The notes under the pieces were generated by a model that saw nothing but the letters and a program-made list of their open reading frames with translations, did not search any database and was not told the DNA's origin. From Marinobacter salarius (lineage in GTDB: Bacteria; Pseudomonadota; Gammaproteobacteria; Pseudomonadales; Oleiphilaceae), in NCBI GenBank assembly GCA_000831005.1, contig CP007152.1:620001-684000 (forward strand): a stretch of 64,000 nt of DNA. Reading direction: 5' to 3'. Below, in pieces: positions 49,706-60,986 of this stretch; within the stretch, counting starts at the first letter, position 1; the number at the start of each line of letters is the position of its first letter. Both the position numbers and the translations under genes were made by a program.

Positions 49706-51970
49706 TCACAGCAGCTCGAGGGTTGACTCAATGATGCCACCGCTGGTGGTGGTATCGCTGGCCACCTGCGTGGGCGCCATGCAGGCGAGATTCTCATTCA
49801 CCACGGTGATCGGCGCGGACACCGAGGGTACGCGGCCATCTGGGGTGTCCTTGCTGACGAACAGCATGTATTCGCCGGCGGGCACCACGTTGTGGTTGTC
49901 GGGCATGGTCAGAGTCAGCTTGTTGCCAGGGCCCCGCTCCATGACCAGTTCAATGGCACGCTGGTCACCGTCAATGACGTGGGTCATGACTGTACGGCGA
50001 ATCAGCAGGGCCTTGTCGATCTGATCCACCTGGTCGACCTTGATGTTGAATCGGTCGCCAATGGTCAGATTGCTGGGTGCACTTTTAATTTTGGGGCGGT
50101 CGTCCCGCATGGCGTAGGGCGGAGTGTAGATTTCGAAACTCGGATCGCGGCCGTCATAGGGTGCGAGTCCGAAATCCTGAAGATCCACGAATGTCAGGTA
50201 AGCGGTGTTGATTGGTGAGTGGCCGGCAACCATAACGCGGCCGTCCTCCATCAGTACCGCAGTGTTGTGGTAGGTGCGGGCGCGGTGGCCGGTAGCCATT
50301 TCCGTCCATTCTCCGGTTTCCGGGTTGAACTGCTCGGCGGTGCGGATCGGGCCTTCCAGGCCGGGCGCTACCACACCGTCACGATTGCCGCCGCTGAACA
50401 CCATCACGGTGCCGTCGGGCATCACAACGTTTGTGCCGTACCAGCGAGGCTGATTCAGTGGGCCGGCCAAACGCGACTCGTAGCCGATTTCGTCGCCGTT
50501 GGTGGTGACAGTATCGATGCGGGTCTGGTCGGTGGGCAGGTAGCCGCCGGGGTTCGTCAGTACTGCATAACTGGGTACGCCGCCCGCGGTCAGCAGTTCC
50601 ACTTCATTGTAGTTACCGCTGGCGTCTGGTTTCAGCGGCAACATGGTGGACGACGTGGAGCCCCGCATACCACCGGCGATCGCCATGCGCAGATCTTCTT
50701 CAGATACCCCAAGATCGGCTGCGCTGGTCAGCAAATCCGTGGGCGAGTCGAGAACATCGCCAAGCAGTGAGCCGACCTGATCAAGCGACAGGTTGGTGAT
50801 GTTCAGGGTGCTGCTCAACTGACCCAGCCCGGCTTCATCCAGCCTTAGTGGGAGGCCGGCATAGCCAATGTCGTTCCAGCGCTGGGTATCTGGGTTGAAA
50901 CTGGCGACAATGTTCCACAATGCCTGGTCGTAACCCTGGCCGAATGGGTTGAAGGCCTGGCCACCAGCGTTGTAGAAGATGTGTCCATTCGGCAGCAGAT
51001 GCATGCGTGGATAGAGCGGTAAGGAGCGATCAGCGGTGGACGGATTCTGCGTCCAAGCGCCGGCGCAGGGGTCGTAGGTCTCCGTTTGCACCACGTTGCG
51101 TCCGCTGTTCAGTGGCTCATCCGGGTACACTGGCTTCAGCAGCTTGGTGACACCACTGGCGACGAAGACGTTGCCGTTGCCCATGGTTACGAGTGATGGA
51201 TACCAGCGCCCGTAGGTCATATCGCCACTTTGGCGCCAGGTGTTGGTCTCCTCGTCGAATATTCTCGAATTCTTGATACCTTCCAGTTCCGCCACCCCAA
51301 GAGGCAGGCCATCAATGCCTGGCTCGGAATAGTAGTCGGTGCCGCCAACGGCCATCACATCACCGTTGGCCAGGCCGATGACGTCGGAGCAGAACAGGGC
51401 GCCGTCGTTGGCGCTGGTGTTGTCGGCGGTATCGAGCAGGCCATCCAGCTCGGTGCCATTCAGCAGTGTTTCACTGTCGTTGCCATCCGGGTTGGCGCCG
51501 GCGTCCAGGGGAGAGGGTTTGATCCAGGATGGATTGTCGTTTTCATCCAGCGACAGAACGCGGGTCTGATCGTTGACGGACACTTCGCCAAATTCCGCAA
51601 CAATGGATAACTCAACGTTCTCAGTGCCTTCCAGGGCGTTCAGGTAAAGCAGGCGACCGTCTTTGAGAAGTGCCATGGTGCCGGCCGCGGGTTTGCACTC
51701 ATCCATGCCATCAGCCCGGGTAATGCATTTTTCGTCCGTTTCGACAGCTTCACCATCCACAATAATGGTGGGTTCCGCAAAGGGCTCACTGAACGTGCCC
51801 TTGCTGTTGTAACTGTCAGGAGCTGCCGGTTCCTCAGTCTGGGTCGTTGAGTCCTCGGATGAGCCGCCCAGCAGGCTGCCGAGAAGGCCCGCGTTGGCTG
51901 TGCCTGATCCTGCGATGAGCAGAATCAGCGAACCGGTGACGCTTGATAATCGATTGAATCGACGGGACAT
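49706..51970 (-). CDS. Secreted galactose/glyoxal-oxidase-like kelch protein
   Basis: 754 residues with a signal peptide (ends near GSGTANAG). Several kelch blades follow (GRWYPSLVTMGNGNVFVASG, YPRMHLLPNGHIFYNAGG, RWYGTNVVMPDGTVMVFSGGN, RTYHNTAVLMEDGRVMVAG), then a C-terminal early-set DUF1929 domain (FEIYTPPYAMRDDRPKIKSAP). Putative copper ligands are Tyr-His in RTYHNT and His in TVMTHVIDGDQR, as in galactose/glyoxal oxidases, which oxidise primary alcohols or aldehydes with a Tyr-Cys radical. An ~80-residue acidic, Asn-rich insert (DENDNPSWIKPSPLDAGANPDGNDSE...) is unusual. Activity is not proven by sequence. It precedes the 49158 exported protein. Confidence 0.82.
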   Translation of the reverse strand: MSRRFNRLSSVTGSLILLIAGSGTANAGLLGSLLGGSSEDSTTQTEEPAAPDSYNSKGTFSEPFAEPTIIVDGEAVETDEKCITRADGMDECKPAAGTMALLKDGRLLYLNALEGTENVELSIVAEFGEVSVNDQTRVLSLDENDNPSWIKPSPLDAGANPDGNDSETLLNGTELDGLLDTADNTSANDGALFCSDVIGLANGDVMAVGGTDYYSEPGIDGLPLGVAELEGIKNSRIFDEETNTWRQSGDMTYGRWYPSLVTMGNGNVFVASGVTKLLKPVYPDEPLNSGRNVVQTETYDPCAGAWTQNPSTADRSLPLYPRMHLLPNGHIFYNAGGQAFNPFGQGYDQALWNIVASFNPDTQRWNDIGYAGLPLRLDEAGLGQLSSTLNITNLSLDQVGSLLGDVLDSPTDLLTSAADLGVSEEDLRMAIAGGMRGSTSSTMLPLKPDASGNYNEVELLTAGGVPSYAVLTNPGGYLPTDQTRIDTVTTNGDEIGYESRLAGPLNQPRWYGTNVVMPDGTVMVFSGGNRDGVVAPGLEGPIRTAEQFNPETGEWTEMATGHRARTYHNTAVLMEDGRVMVAGHSPINTAYLTFVDLQDFGLAPYDGRDPSFEIYTPPYAMRDDRPKIKSAPSNLTIGDRFNIKVDQVDQIDKALLIRRTVMTHVIDGDQRAIELVMERGPGNKLTLTMPDNHNVVPAGEYMLFVSKDTPDGRVPSVSAPITVVNENLACMAPTQVASDTTTSGGIIESTLELL

Positions 51971-52075
51971 GGTGTTCTCCTGATCTTGTTTTTGTGTTTG
52001 CCGGAAGCAAAGCTCCCTAGGCTGTTACGGATCAGGAGGTCATAAGGTTGCAGGGATTGTGAAAAAACGTGAAAT

Positions 52076-54092
52076 TCAGCTTCCGAGGTCGCCGAGTAAT
52101 GCACTGAGGGTGGCCTTACCTTTTTGCTGGTTGCTTCCACGTCCAGGTCGCCGGTGCCTTCCCATCTCAGGTCGTCCTCGGGCAGCTCATCAAGAAACCG
52201 GCTTGGAATAGTTTCCAGCTTTTCGCCGTACTGTTTTCGCTGGGCGGCAAACGTAAGGGTCAGGGTTTCCCGGGCTCGGGTGATACCCACGTACATCAGT
52301 CGCCGTTCTTCCTCGACATTGCCTTCCTCAATGCTGGAGCGGTGGGGCAGTATTTCCTCTTCCAGACCCATGATGAACACGTGGGGGAATTCCAGGCCTT
52401 TTGAGGCGTGGAGGGTCAGTAGCTGGACCTTGTCGCTGTCGTCCTCTTCTTCGCGCTGCTCCATCATGTCGCGCAGGATTAGCCGGCTGATGGCGTCTTC
52501 AATGCCCATTTCGTCGGCCGTACCCTTGCCGTCGTCCAGCATGCGCTGGATGGACTCCACCAGATACCAGATGTTCTCCATTCGCCGTTCCGCCTGTTTT
52601 GGCGAGCCGGAATGCAGGTGCAGCCATTCCTCGTATTCGATATCGGTGAACAACTGCTTGATCACCGGAATCGGATCTTCGCTGTGCAGGCGCTCGCAGG
52701 TGTTGTCCACCCAGTGAGCGAAGCGCCGCAGACGGTCCAGCCCCTTCTCGGTAACGTGGGTTTCGGCACCCATATCGCCCAGGGCACGAAACAGGCTGAC
52801 GTTGCGGGAGCGGGCGTAATGGCTGAGCTGTTCCAGCGTGCGGGGGCCGATCTCCCGGCGGGGCACGTTCACGACGCGCAGGAATGCTGCGTCGTCATCC
52901 GGGTTCACCAACAGACGCAGATAGGACATGGCGTCCTTGATCTCGTTCTTGGAGAAAAACGACTGGCCACCGGAGATGTGATAGGGGATCTGGTAAGCCT
53001 GCAGTTTCATTTCCAGCAGCCGTGCCTGGTGGTTGCCCCGATAGAGAACGGCGAAGTCCCGGAAAGCCAGGCCTTTCTTGAGTTTCTGGTCGAGAATTTC
53101 CGTAGCCACCCGTTCGGCTTCCGCGTCTTCGCTGCGGCAGCGGACGATTCTTAGCTCGTCCCCGACCGTATGATCACTCCACAGGGCTTTCTCGAACACG
53201 TGGGGATTATTGGCAATGACCGTGTTGGCACAACGAAGGATGCGAACCGTGGAACGGTAGTTCTGCTCCAGTTTGACGATTTTGAGGCTAGGGAAGTCTT
53301 CCTTGAGCTGAGCAAGGTTTTCAGGCCGGGCGCCGCGCCAGGCATAGATCGACTGGTCGTCATCACCAACGACGGTAAAGGCGGCCCGTTCTGCCACCAA
53401 CAGCTTGACCAGTTCGTACTGGCACAGGTTGGTGTCCTGGTATTCGTCCACCAGCATGTAGCGGATCTTTCGCCGCCATTTCTGCAACACCTCGGGGTTG
53501 TCGCGGAACAGCTGTACCGGCAGCAGGATCAGATCATCGAAATCCACCGCGTTATAGGCCTTCAGGTATTCGTTGTAGTGGCGGTAAATGATGGCAATAC
53601 GCTGCTCCCGCTCATCAGCGGCCCGGCTCCAGGCGTCCTGGGGGCTGCGCATGGCATTCTTCCAGGACGAGATGGTCATCTGCACGTCAGACAGTTCGTC
53701 TCCCGCGTCCGCGCTGGCCTCCCGCATCATCAGGTCCTGCAGCAGGGCCTTGGCGTCTTCGGCGTCGAAAATCGAAAACCCCGGGTAGTAGCCAGGTGCT
53801 CATGCTCCTCGCGGATCATGTTGAGGCCGAGGTTGTGGAAGGTGGAGACAATCAGGCCCCGGGTCAGCTTGCGGTCCACCAGGCGCCCGACGCGTTCCTT
53901 CATCTCCCGCGCGGCCTTGTTGGTGAAGGTCACGGCGGCGATGTGCCGCCCGGGTATTCCCAACTGCTCGATCAGGTAGGCCACCTTGCGGGTAATCACG
54001 CTGGTCTTGCCGCTGCCGGCGCCGGCCAGCACCAGCATGGGGCCCTCCGCGTAGCGGACGGCTTCACTCTGTCGGGGGTTGAGCTTGTTCAC
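52076..54092 (-). CDS. rep: ATP-dependent DNA helicase Rep (frameshifted)
   Basis: Superfamily 1A helicase of about 672 residues. Walker A AGAGSGKT is at residues 24-31, followed by HIAAVTFTNKAAREMKERVG, LVDEYQDTNLCQYELVKLL, VVGDDDQSIYAWRGARPEN, KLEQNYRSTVRIL, LTLHASKGLEFPHVFIMGLEE and RRLMYVGITRARETLTLT. These follow E. coli Rep closely. One base is lost near 53792 (restored: HLGYYPGFSIFDAEDAKALLQD). A second is lost near 52117 (restored: KKGKATLSALLGDLGS, stop at 52076), so the apparent overlap with the neighbouring oxidase gene is an artefact. Rep clears proteins ahead of replication forks. Confidence 0.92.
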
Positions 54093-54235
54093 AATAATTG
54101 CGCCAATCCGGGAAATTCCGAGATAACCTGGGAAGCAAACATTCTACACTAGGCAGACATGCTGTACCTTGACGATCTATCAGCTATTCTTGAGGGAACG
54201 GAGATGTTTGATCACGAGGAACGGGACGCTTCTTA

Positions 54236-55971
54236 ATGACCCTGGCAGTAAAACAACCCAATCCCAGCCATGTACGGCTGCTGGTGCTGACGCCGGAGTA
54301 TGCGGATTTTCTCTGGCTGGGTGCGCTTCTGTCACGTGATTGTGAAATGGAACCGGACCTGACCTGGTGCCCGGATCTTATCGACTGCGATGATCTGATT
54401 CGCAATACCCATTTTGACGTTATCCTCTGGGACTGTGTGTTTCATGGCGGTTCCGAAGACGCTTTCCTGCAGTACCTGTCCGTGTCCAGCAACGAAAAAC
54501 CGGTGCTGGCACTGAGTGCCGAGCCAGCCTCCGAGCGCGCTGTTGACCTGCTTGCCAATGGCGCCTCGGACTACCTGAGTCGCCAGTCATTGGAAGAGTG
54601 GGGGCTGCGCCGAGCGGTACGCTGTCTTTGGTACCGGCAGCAGCTTTCGGAGTCCACTCACGGCCAGTTGGGCCGGGAAGTGGCCAGTGGTTTTATCAAC
54701 CGTGACCTGTTCTTCGATCGCCTGCAACAGGCATTGCTGAGGGCCGAGCGTGCCAGTCAGCGGCTGGCGTTGTTGCACATCAACCTGGATGATTTCCGCA
54801 GCTTCAATGAATCCTTCGGTTACCAGAAGAGTGACCAGATCATGCTGAAGCTGGCGGAACGGCTGCGACAGAATCTGCGGCGAGTGGATTCGCTGATGCG
54901 TATTGGCGGCGACGAGTTTGCGATCATTGTCGAGAAAGTGGAAGACTCCCTGGATATTACCCAGATCATCCGCAAGCTCGTGACTGCGATGGGTGAACCA
55001 TTCAGCCTTGACGGCCAGAATGTCGTCGTCAGCGCCAGCCTCGGCGTGGCCACCTACCCGGAAGCGGGTGACAGCCCGGAAAACCTTCTGCGACGTGCCA
55101 ACCGAGCCATGTTTGAAGCCAAGCGCGACCCAGGTACCAGTTACCGGTTTTACGATCGTCAGTTGCACATAACGGCCGGATACCAACTGCGCCTGGAGGC
55201 GGATCTCCGTAACGCTCTGCGGGGCAATGAGCTGGAAGTGTATTATCAGCCGCGTATCGACTCGCGTCGGAAGAAGTTCGGGGGGTGGAGTGCCTGCTCC
55301 GGTGGAATCATCCGGAAAGGGGGTTGGTGGGGCCGGACGAATTCATTCCAGTGGCAGAGCGCAGCGGGTTGATCGTTCCTATCGGCTACTGGGTGATTGA
55401 ACAGGCCTGCAAGCGTCTGCAGGAGTGTTCAGACCTCGGGCACCCGGGGCTGGTGTTTGCCGTGAACCTTTCGTTCCGTCAGTTCCATGATCGCAAGATG
55501 ACCGAAACCATTTTCCGCATTATCTTCAATGCCAATATCGACACCAGTCTGTTGGAGTTGGAGCTTACGGAAAGCGCCATGATGCATGACCCGGAATATG
55601 CCCAGCGATGTCTGCGGGAGCTCAATCAACTGGGTATCAGTTTTGCCCTGGATGACTTCGGAACCGGGTTCTCCTCACTCAGCAATCTTCAGCACCTGCC
55701 TATATCCCTCGTAAAAATCGATAAGTCTTTCGTTCAGGAGTTGGGGCAGTCTGCCGACGCCGAGCATATCATCCGTGCCATTATCAGCCTGGCTCACAGC
55801 CTGCAAATCAGCGTGGTGGCGGAAGGGGTGGAGACGGAAGGACAACTGGAATTCCTGCGCCAGCAACACTGTGATGAAATTCAGGGTTACTACTACGCGC
55901 GCCCCATGCCATGGGCAGATCTTGTGCAATTCCTGGACAACCGTAGCCGCGCTGCTTGCCTGCAGCAATAA
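54236..55971 (+). CDS. Diguanylate cyclase/phosphodiesterase with receiver-like N-terminus (frameshifted)
   Basis: About 578 residues. The first ~130 resemble a response-regulator receiver (VILWDCVFHGGSEDAFLQYL, KPVLALSAEPASERAVDLLANGASDYLSR). A GGDEF domain with intact RIGGDEFAII follows, then an EAL domain. The EAL motif itself reads E-C-L (GVECLLRWNHPERG), with NLSFRQF, ELTESAMM, LDDFGTGFSSLSNL, KIDKSFV and VVAEGVETE present. One base is lost in a G run near 55282; restoring a seventh G joins KKFGG to VECLLRW. It should make and/or break cyclic-di-GMP; net activity cannot be predicted. It is monocistronic. Confidence 0.88.
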
Positions 55972-56018
55972 GCCGCTGTACCTTTGCGCTTTGACTCGTA
56001 AGCATCAGATGAGGTTGC

Positions 56019-58349
56019 ATGAACAGTATCATCAGGCGCATTGCTGACGAACTGGGTGTTCGTGAACAGCAAGTGAATGCCACCGTTGAAATGTTGGACG
56101 GTGGCGCCACCGTTCCCTTTATTGCCCGCTACCGCAAGGAAGTCACCGGCTCGCTGGATGACAGCCAGTTACGGTCTCTGGAAGATCGTCTGCGGTATCT
56201 GCGGGAGCTGGAAGACCGCCGTTCCACGATCCTCAACAGCATCGAGGAGCAGGGCAAGCTGACCGATGAATTGCGTGCCAGCATTGATTCGGCGGACACC
56301 AAGAACCGCCTGGAAGACCTATACCTGCCGTATAAGCCGAAACGCCGGACCAAGGCGCAGATTGCCCGTGAAGCCGGCCTGGAACCGTTGGCCGATGCCC
56401 TGTATGACGATCCCGCACTGGAGCCAGAGAGCACTGCGGAAGGCTATATCAATGAAGAAGCCGGTGTTGCCGATACCAAGGCCGCGCTTGATGGTGCCCG
56501 CTACATTCTGATGGAACGCTTTGCCGAGGACGCGGAACTCCTGGGTGAACTGCGTGATTTTATCTGGCAGCAGGGGCAGCTCAAGGTCACCGTGGTGGAC
56601 GGCAAGGAGAATGAGGGTGCCAAGTTCCGCGATTATTTCGACCATGTCGAGCCGCTGAAAAAAGTGCCATCCCACCGTGCGCTTGCCATCCTTCGGGGGC
56701 GCAATGAAGGCATGCTCACCTATTCCATCGTGGTCGGCGATGCGGAAGACGACCGTCGCCAGCCTCATCCGGCGGAACAACGTATTGCCGCGCGCTGGCA
56801 TATCCGTGACAACGGCCGTGCGGCCGACCGCTGGTTGTCGGAAGTGGTGCGCTGGACCTGGCGCGTAAAGCTGTCCACCCAGATCGAAACCGATCTCATG
56901 GCTCAAGTGCGGGAAGCGGCTGAAACCGAGGCGATCAACGTGTTTGCCGCCAACCTCAAGGATCTGCTATTGCTGGCGCCGGCTGGCCCCCGCGCCACAC
57001 TGGGGCTGGACCCCGGCCTGCGCACCGGTGTGAAGGTGGCTATCATCGACGGCACCGGCCAAGTGGTGGGCCACGGTGGTATTTTTCCACACGCGCCCCG
57101 CAACCAGTGGGATCAGTCCATTGAACAGTTGGCGAACTGGTGCCGGCAGTACCGCATTGAGCTGGTGGCGATTGGTAACGGTACAGCCTCCCGGGAAACC
57201 GAAAAGCTGGTCGCGGACCTGAGCAAGCGTTACCCGGAACTGAAGCTGGCGCGAATTGTGGTCAGCGAATCCGGCGCTTCGATCTATTCCGCTTCTGAAT
57301 TCGCTTCCCGCGAACTGCCGGATCTGGATGTGACCATTCGCGGGGCAGTCTCCATCGCCCGCCGGCTGCAGGACCCATTGGCGGAAATGGTGAAGATCGA
57401 ACCCAAGTCCATCGGTGTGGGGCAGTACCAGCACGACGTGTCTCAGGTGCAACTGGCCCGCAGCCTGGATGCCGTGGTGGAGGATTGTGTTAACGGTGTT
57501 GGAGTGGATCTCAACACCGCATCTATCCCTCTGCTGGCACGGGTGTCCGGCCTGAACCAGAGCATCGCCCAGAACATCGTCGATTTCCGTAATCAGAATG
57601 GCGTATTCCGTGATCGCAGGCAGTTGCTTAAAGTTTCCCGCCTCGGTGATCGTACCTTTGAACAGTCGGCCGGTTTCCTTCGCATTGCGGGGGGGGAGAA
57701 TCCCCTGGATCGTTCCTCGGTCCATCCGGAAGCCTATGGCGTGGTCGAGGCCATTGCCCGCCAGAACAATCGTAAGATTGAGGGTATCGTCGGCGACGCC
57801 GATTTCCTGCGCTCGTTGAACCCGCAGGACTATGTCACCGAACAGTTTGGTCTGCCGACCATAAAGGATATTATTACGGAATTGGAGAAGCCGGGCCGTG
57901 ATCCCCGGCCGGAGTTCCGCTTTGCCAGCTTCGAGGAGGGGGTGGAAACCCTCAATGACCTGAAGCCAGGCATGGTGCTGGAGGGTTCGGTCACCAACGT
58001 GACCAACTTCGGCGCATTCGTGGACATCGGCGTCCATCAGGACGGCCTTGTACACATCTCGGCGTTGTCGAACACCTTCGTGAAAGATCCGAGGGAAGTG
58101 GTCAAGGCGGGGGATATCGTCAAGGTGAAAGTGATGGACGTGGATATCCCGAGAAAGCGGATTGCCCTTTCCATGCGTATGGATGACCAGCCCGGGGAGA
58201 AATCCGATAACCGCGCCGGCTCCAGCAATAAAGGTGGCAAACCTTCCGCAAGAAATGACCGCCACAAAGGCGCAGACAGCGGACAAAAGGGTGCCATGGC
58301 CGGAGCGCTGGCACAGGCTCTGGCGTCGGCTCGCAAAGACGGCCGTTAA
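56019..58349 (+). CDS. tex: Tex family transcription accessory protein
   Basis: A 776-residue RNA-binding protein. The N-terminal Tex domain ([47 protein letters not shown]) is followed by a YqgF-like RNase H fold ([21 protein letters not shown]). Helix-hairpin-helix modules come next ([27 protein letters not shown]). A C-terminal S1 domain ([31 protein letters not shown], about 650-720) ends in a basic Ser/Lys/Gly tail. The gene is full length and unbroken. Tex proteins affect transcription and RNA turnover; the mechanism is not settled. Confidence 0.96.
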   Translation: MNSIIRRIADELGVREQQVNATVEMLDGGATVPFIARYRKEVTGSLDDSQLRSLEDRLRYLRELEDRRSTILNSIEEQGKLTDELRASIDSADTKNRLEDLYLPYKPKRRTKAQIAREAGLEPLADALYDDPALEPESTAEGYINEEAGVADTKAALDGARYILMERFAEDAELLGELRDFIWQQGQLKVTVVDGKENEGAKFRDYFDHVEPLKKVPSHRALAILRGRNEGMLTYSIVVGDAEDDRRQPHPAEQRIAARWHIRDNGRAADRWLSEVVRWTWRVKLSTQIETDLMAQVREAAETEAINVFAANLKDLLLLAPAGPRATLGLDPGLRTGVKVAIIDGTGQVVGHGGIFPHAPRNQWDQSIEQLANWCRQYRIELVAIGNGTASRETEKLVADLSKRYPELKLARIVVSESGASIYSASEFASRELPDLDVTIRGAVSIARRLQDPLAEMVKIEPKSIGVGQYQHDVSQVQLARSLDAVVEDCVNGVGVDLNTASIPLLARVSGLNQSIAQNIVDFRNQNGVFRDRRQLLKVSRLGDRTFEQSAGFLRIAGGENPLDRSSVHPEAYGVVEAIARQNNRKIEGIVGDADFLRSLNPQDYVTEQFGLPTIKDIITELEKPGRDPRPEFRFASFEEGVETLNDLKPGMVLEGSVTNVTNFGAFVDIGVHQDGLVHISALSNTFVKDPREVVKAGDIVKVKVMDVDIPRKRIALSMRMDDQPGEKSDNRAGSSNKGGKPSARNDRHKGADSGQKGAMAGALAQALASARKDGR

Positions 58350-58372
58350 CCCGCGCCGCCACACACTACCGT

Positions 58373-58401
58373 AATGGCCGCCGGTGTTCCCGGCGGCCAT
58401 T
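58373..58401. terminator. GC-rich hairpin between tex and gshA
   Basis: AATGGCCGCCGG and CCGGCGGCCATT form a perfect 12-bp stem with a 5-base loop, 24 bases after the tex stop. No T run follows, so termination may be partial or Rho-aided. Confidence 0.6.
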
Positions 58402-58417
58402 CAAGCAGGAGTCATTC

Positions 58418-59970
58418 ATGGGTGAATCCCGTCATCAGCTTTTTCAGCAGTTCACGGCCAACCAATGGGCTGGATTTCGAAAAGGCGTTGAGAAAGAAGG
58501 CCTGCGGGTCGATCGCAACGGCTTTATCGCACAGACTCCGCACCCCCGCTCGCTGGGTTCCACACTGACCCATCCGCGTATCACCACGGATTACTCCGAA
58601 GCCCTGTTGGAGCTGATTACTCCGGTATTCGACACCACGCGAGGGATGCTCGATTCGCTCCGGGATACCCATCGGTTCGTTCAGCGCAATCTTGGGGATG
58701 AGGTGTTCTGGGCCGCCAGTATGCCGTGTGAGCTGGACGGCGACGGGAGCATTCCCATTGCCGAGTATGGCACCGCCAATATCGGTCGCCTGAAGCATGT
58801 GTATCGCCAGGGGCTGGCCGTGCGCTATGGCCGCATGATGCAAAGCATTGCCGGTGCCCACTATAACCTGTCGCTGCCTGACAGTTTCTGGAGGCTTTGG
58901 CAGGACGCCCTTGGTAACCAGCAAAGCCTGCAGGACTTCAAGTCGGACCAGTATTTTTGGCTGATCCGCAATTTCCGTCGCCGCAGCTGGATGTTGATGC
59001 TGCTGTTCGGAGCCTCTCCAGCGCTGGATGCCAGCTTTGTGGCGGGTGTACGTCATGACCTGGGCAGGTTCGGCGATGATACCTGGTATGGCCGCGAGGC
59101 CACATCGCTGCGCATGGGCGATCTGGGTTACCACAACAACGCTCAGGCATCGCTGAACATCTGTTTCAATGAACTGAAGACCTACACCGACACCCTGTTC
59201 AGGGCGATTCATACCCCGTGGCCAGCCTACGAAGAGATGGGAACCCGGCGCGACGGCGAATTCATCCAGATCAACACCAGCGTGCTGCAGATTGAGAACG
59301 AGTATTACAGTGCCGTGCGGCCAAAGCGTACCACCGAGCGTGGGGAAAAGCCGATACAGGCTCTGGAGTCACGGGGCGTGGAGTACATTGAAGTGCGCTG
59401 TCTGGACCTGGATCCGTTCTCCGCGGTTGGCGTCAACGAAAGCCAAATCGATTTTCTTGACCTGTTCCTGCTGGATTGCCTGCTGTCAGACAGCCCGCGC
59501 ATTGATGATGACGAATGCGATCGCCTGGATGACAATTATCAGGATGTGGTAGCTCAGGGCCGGAATCCGGACCTGACGATCTGTCGCTCCGGTGAACGGG
59601 GTCGGGTTGGTGACGCTGCCGTTGCCTGATGGATCGTCTCGCCCCCCTTGCAGAACAGCTGGACAGCTTGAACGGAGATTCCACCTATCGGCGAGCGCTG
59701 GATGACCAGCGTGCCAAGCTCGACGATCCGCGAGAGTTGCCTTCAGCGAAGGTGCTTGAAGCCATGGAGGCTTCCGGCATGGGTCACCGGGAATGGGGGC
59801 TGGAAATGTCCAGGGAGCACCAGCAAACGCTGCGAGAGGAAGGGCTGTCGCCGGATGTGATGGCAGCGTTTGAAAAAATGACCGCTGATTCGCTTTCCGA
59901 GCAGGATGAAATGGAGCAAGCGGAAAACCAGCCGTTTGGAGAATTCCTGGAACAATACCTGCAATCCTGA
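58418..59970 (+). CDS. gshA: Glutamate-cysteine ligase (frameshifted near the C-terminus)
   Basis: About 517 residues, the normal length for the proteobacterial (type 1) GshA. Conserved parts are GLRVDRNGFIAQTPHPRSLGSTLTHPRITTDYSEALLELITPV, GAHYNLSLPD, RRSWMLMLLFGASPA and GVEYIEVRCLDLDPFSAVGV. The frame ends at 59629 after GDAAVA. One restored G gives VAWMDRLAPLAEQLDSLNGD, which runs on to 59970. The enzyme joins glutamate and cysteine in the first step of glutathione synthesis. Confidence 0.93.
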
Positions 59971-60123
59971 ACCGGGAGTGCCCCTCCCGGTCGGGCGTCA
60001 CACTCTCCCCGGACCTGTCGCACAGAAACGTAATTAACGTTTGTCAGCTTCGGTTCGCGCTGTTAATTTCTGTAAGCAGAGTGACAGCATCTGATGGTGG
60101 CTACAGGTAAAGGGAGAACCGGT

Positions 60124-60336
60124 ATGGCCAGAGACATCAAGTTAGGGTGGGATGTTGAGTCCCTGAATAAAGCCTATCGCCAGGGCTATATGGCCGCCTC
60201 TATGGGCATGGAACGCAGCCGCTGTCCCTATCGCGGAGAAGTCGTTGTTGCCGCCTGGGAAGCAGGATGGGAAGACGCTGAACAGGTTACCAATGAGGCG
60301 CGGCCGGTCGACGACCTGTTCTCCCGCATCGCCTGA
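60124..60336 (+). CDS. rmf: Ribosome modulation factor-like protein
   Basis: A 70-residue protein with the RMF core AYRQGYMAASMGMERSRCPYRGEVVVAAWEAGWEDA, matching the R-GY-AG...CPY...WL-GWREA pattern of E. coli RMF. RMF dimerises 70S ribosomes into inactive 100S particles in stationary phase. ATG 60124 is chosen because GGGAG lies just upstream; a longer frame begins at 60094. The ~11-residue N-terminal extension (ARDIKLGWDVE) is longer than in E. coli. Confidence 0.85.
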   Translation: MARDIKLGWDVESLNKAYRQGYMAASMGMERSRCPYRGEVVVAAWEAGWEDAEQVTNEARPVDDLFSRIA

Positions 60337-60372
60337 TGCCTGCGCCTGACGCTTGCTCACCCGGCCGTTGTA

Positions 60373-60825
60373 TCACTTCTGAACAACGAACTCCGTAAAC
60401 AGCACGCCGGTAATGCTCTCACCGGTCTGTTGCTCTTCCAGTGCAGTATTTATTCTCTTCGTGGCTTCTTCACGCAGCGACTGTTGTCCCTCGGTCGAGG
60501 ACAACTGTTCTGCGTCAGTCTGCTCCCCGAACAGCATCACCAGCTCATGACGGAGCCTGGGCATGTGTGCCTCCACCGCCGGACGAGTGGTTTCCTTCGA
60601 CGCCCTGATAGTAACCGCGGCCTTGAGGTAGGTCAGTTTGGTGCCCGGTTCCCCCACGTGGGTGACAAAGGGCGGATCCATTTCGATGTAGTCCGTGATT
60701 GCTGGTTCCTTTTCCTGCTCTTCCTGTATCTCGTCTCCCCCTTCGTCCTCCTGGGCAGAGGCGGTTGGAGCCAGGAGGAAGGCAAAAAACAGGGCCAGCA
60801 GAACGTACTTTGGCTTAAGTGTCAT
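60373..60825 (-). CDS. FliL-like exported/membrane protein
   Basis: A 150-residue protein with an N-terminal hydrophobic segment (KYVLLALFFAFLLAPTASAQ), a Glu-rich linker and a FliL-type domain (ITDYIEMDPPFVTHVGEPGTKLTYLKAAVTIRASKETTRPAVEAHMPRLRHELVMLFGEQ...ESITGVLFTEFVVQK). The segment ends in SAQ and could be cleaved, unlike the uncleaved anchor of classic FliL. FliL stabilises the flagellar stator, but no flagellar gene is nearby. Many Marinobacter- and Pseudomonas-type genomes carry such stand-alone paralogues, so flagellar function is uncertain. Confidence 0.82.
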   Translation of the reverse strand: MTLKPKYVLLALFFAFLLAPTASAQEDEGGDEIQEEQEKEPAITDYIEMDPPFVTHVGEPGTKLTYLKAAVTIRASKETTRPAVEAHMPRLRHELVMLFGEQTDAEQLSSTEGQQSLREEATKRINTALEEQQTGESITGVLFTEFVVQK

Positions 60826-60986
60826 AGGCTTGAAGTTCGTATTGGTTTAAGGTTAAGTAGCTGGGCGCACGCAGCCGCCACCTGATGCTGGGAGAATAGC
60901 AGGCTAGATGCGCGGTTGCAGCATCCGATGCTTTACCGCCCAAGGCGGGAGACAGACTGACCTGAACGTTGACCCGAGGTACCCCT

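Noticed and set aside
51925..52075. Apparent C-terminal extension of the Rep helicase overlapping the oxidase gene
   Set aside because: The extension is out of frame; restoring one base near 52117 gives the normal Rep ending and a stop at 52076, removing the overlap.
56967..58400. 477-residue minus-strand open frame opposite tex
   Set aside because: Tex is full length with all domains on the plus strand; the antisense frame has no ribosome-binding site or recognisable domain.
59971..59991. Hairpin ACCGGGAG / CTCCCGGT after gshA as a terminator
   Set aside because: Perfect 8-bp stem but no T run and GC-rich sequence follows; kept only as a weak possibility.
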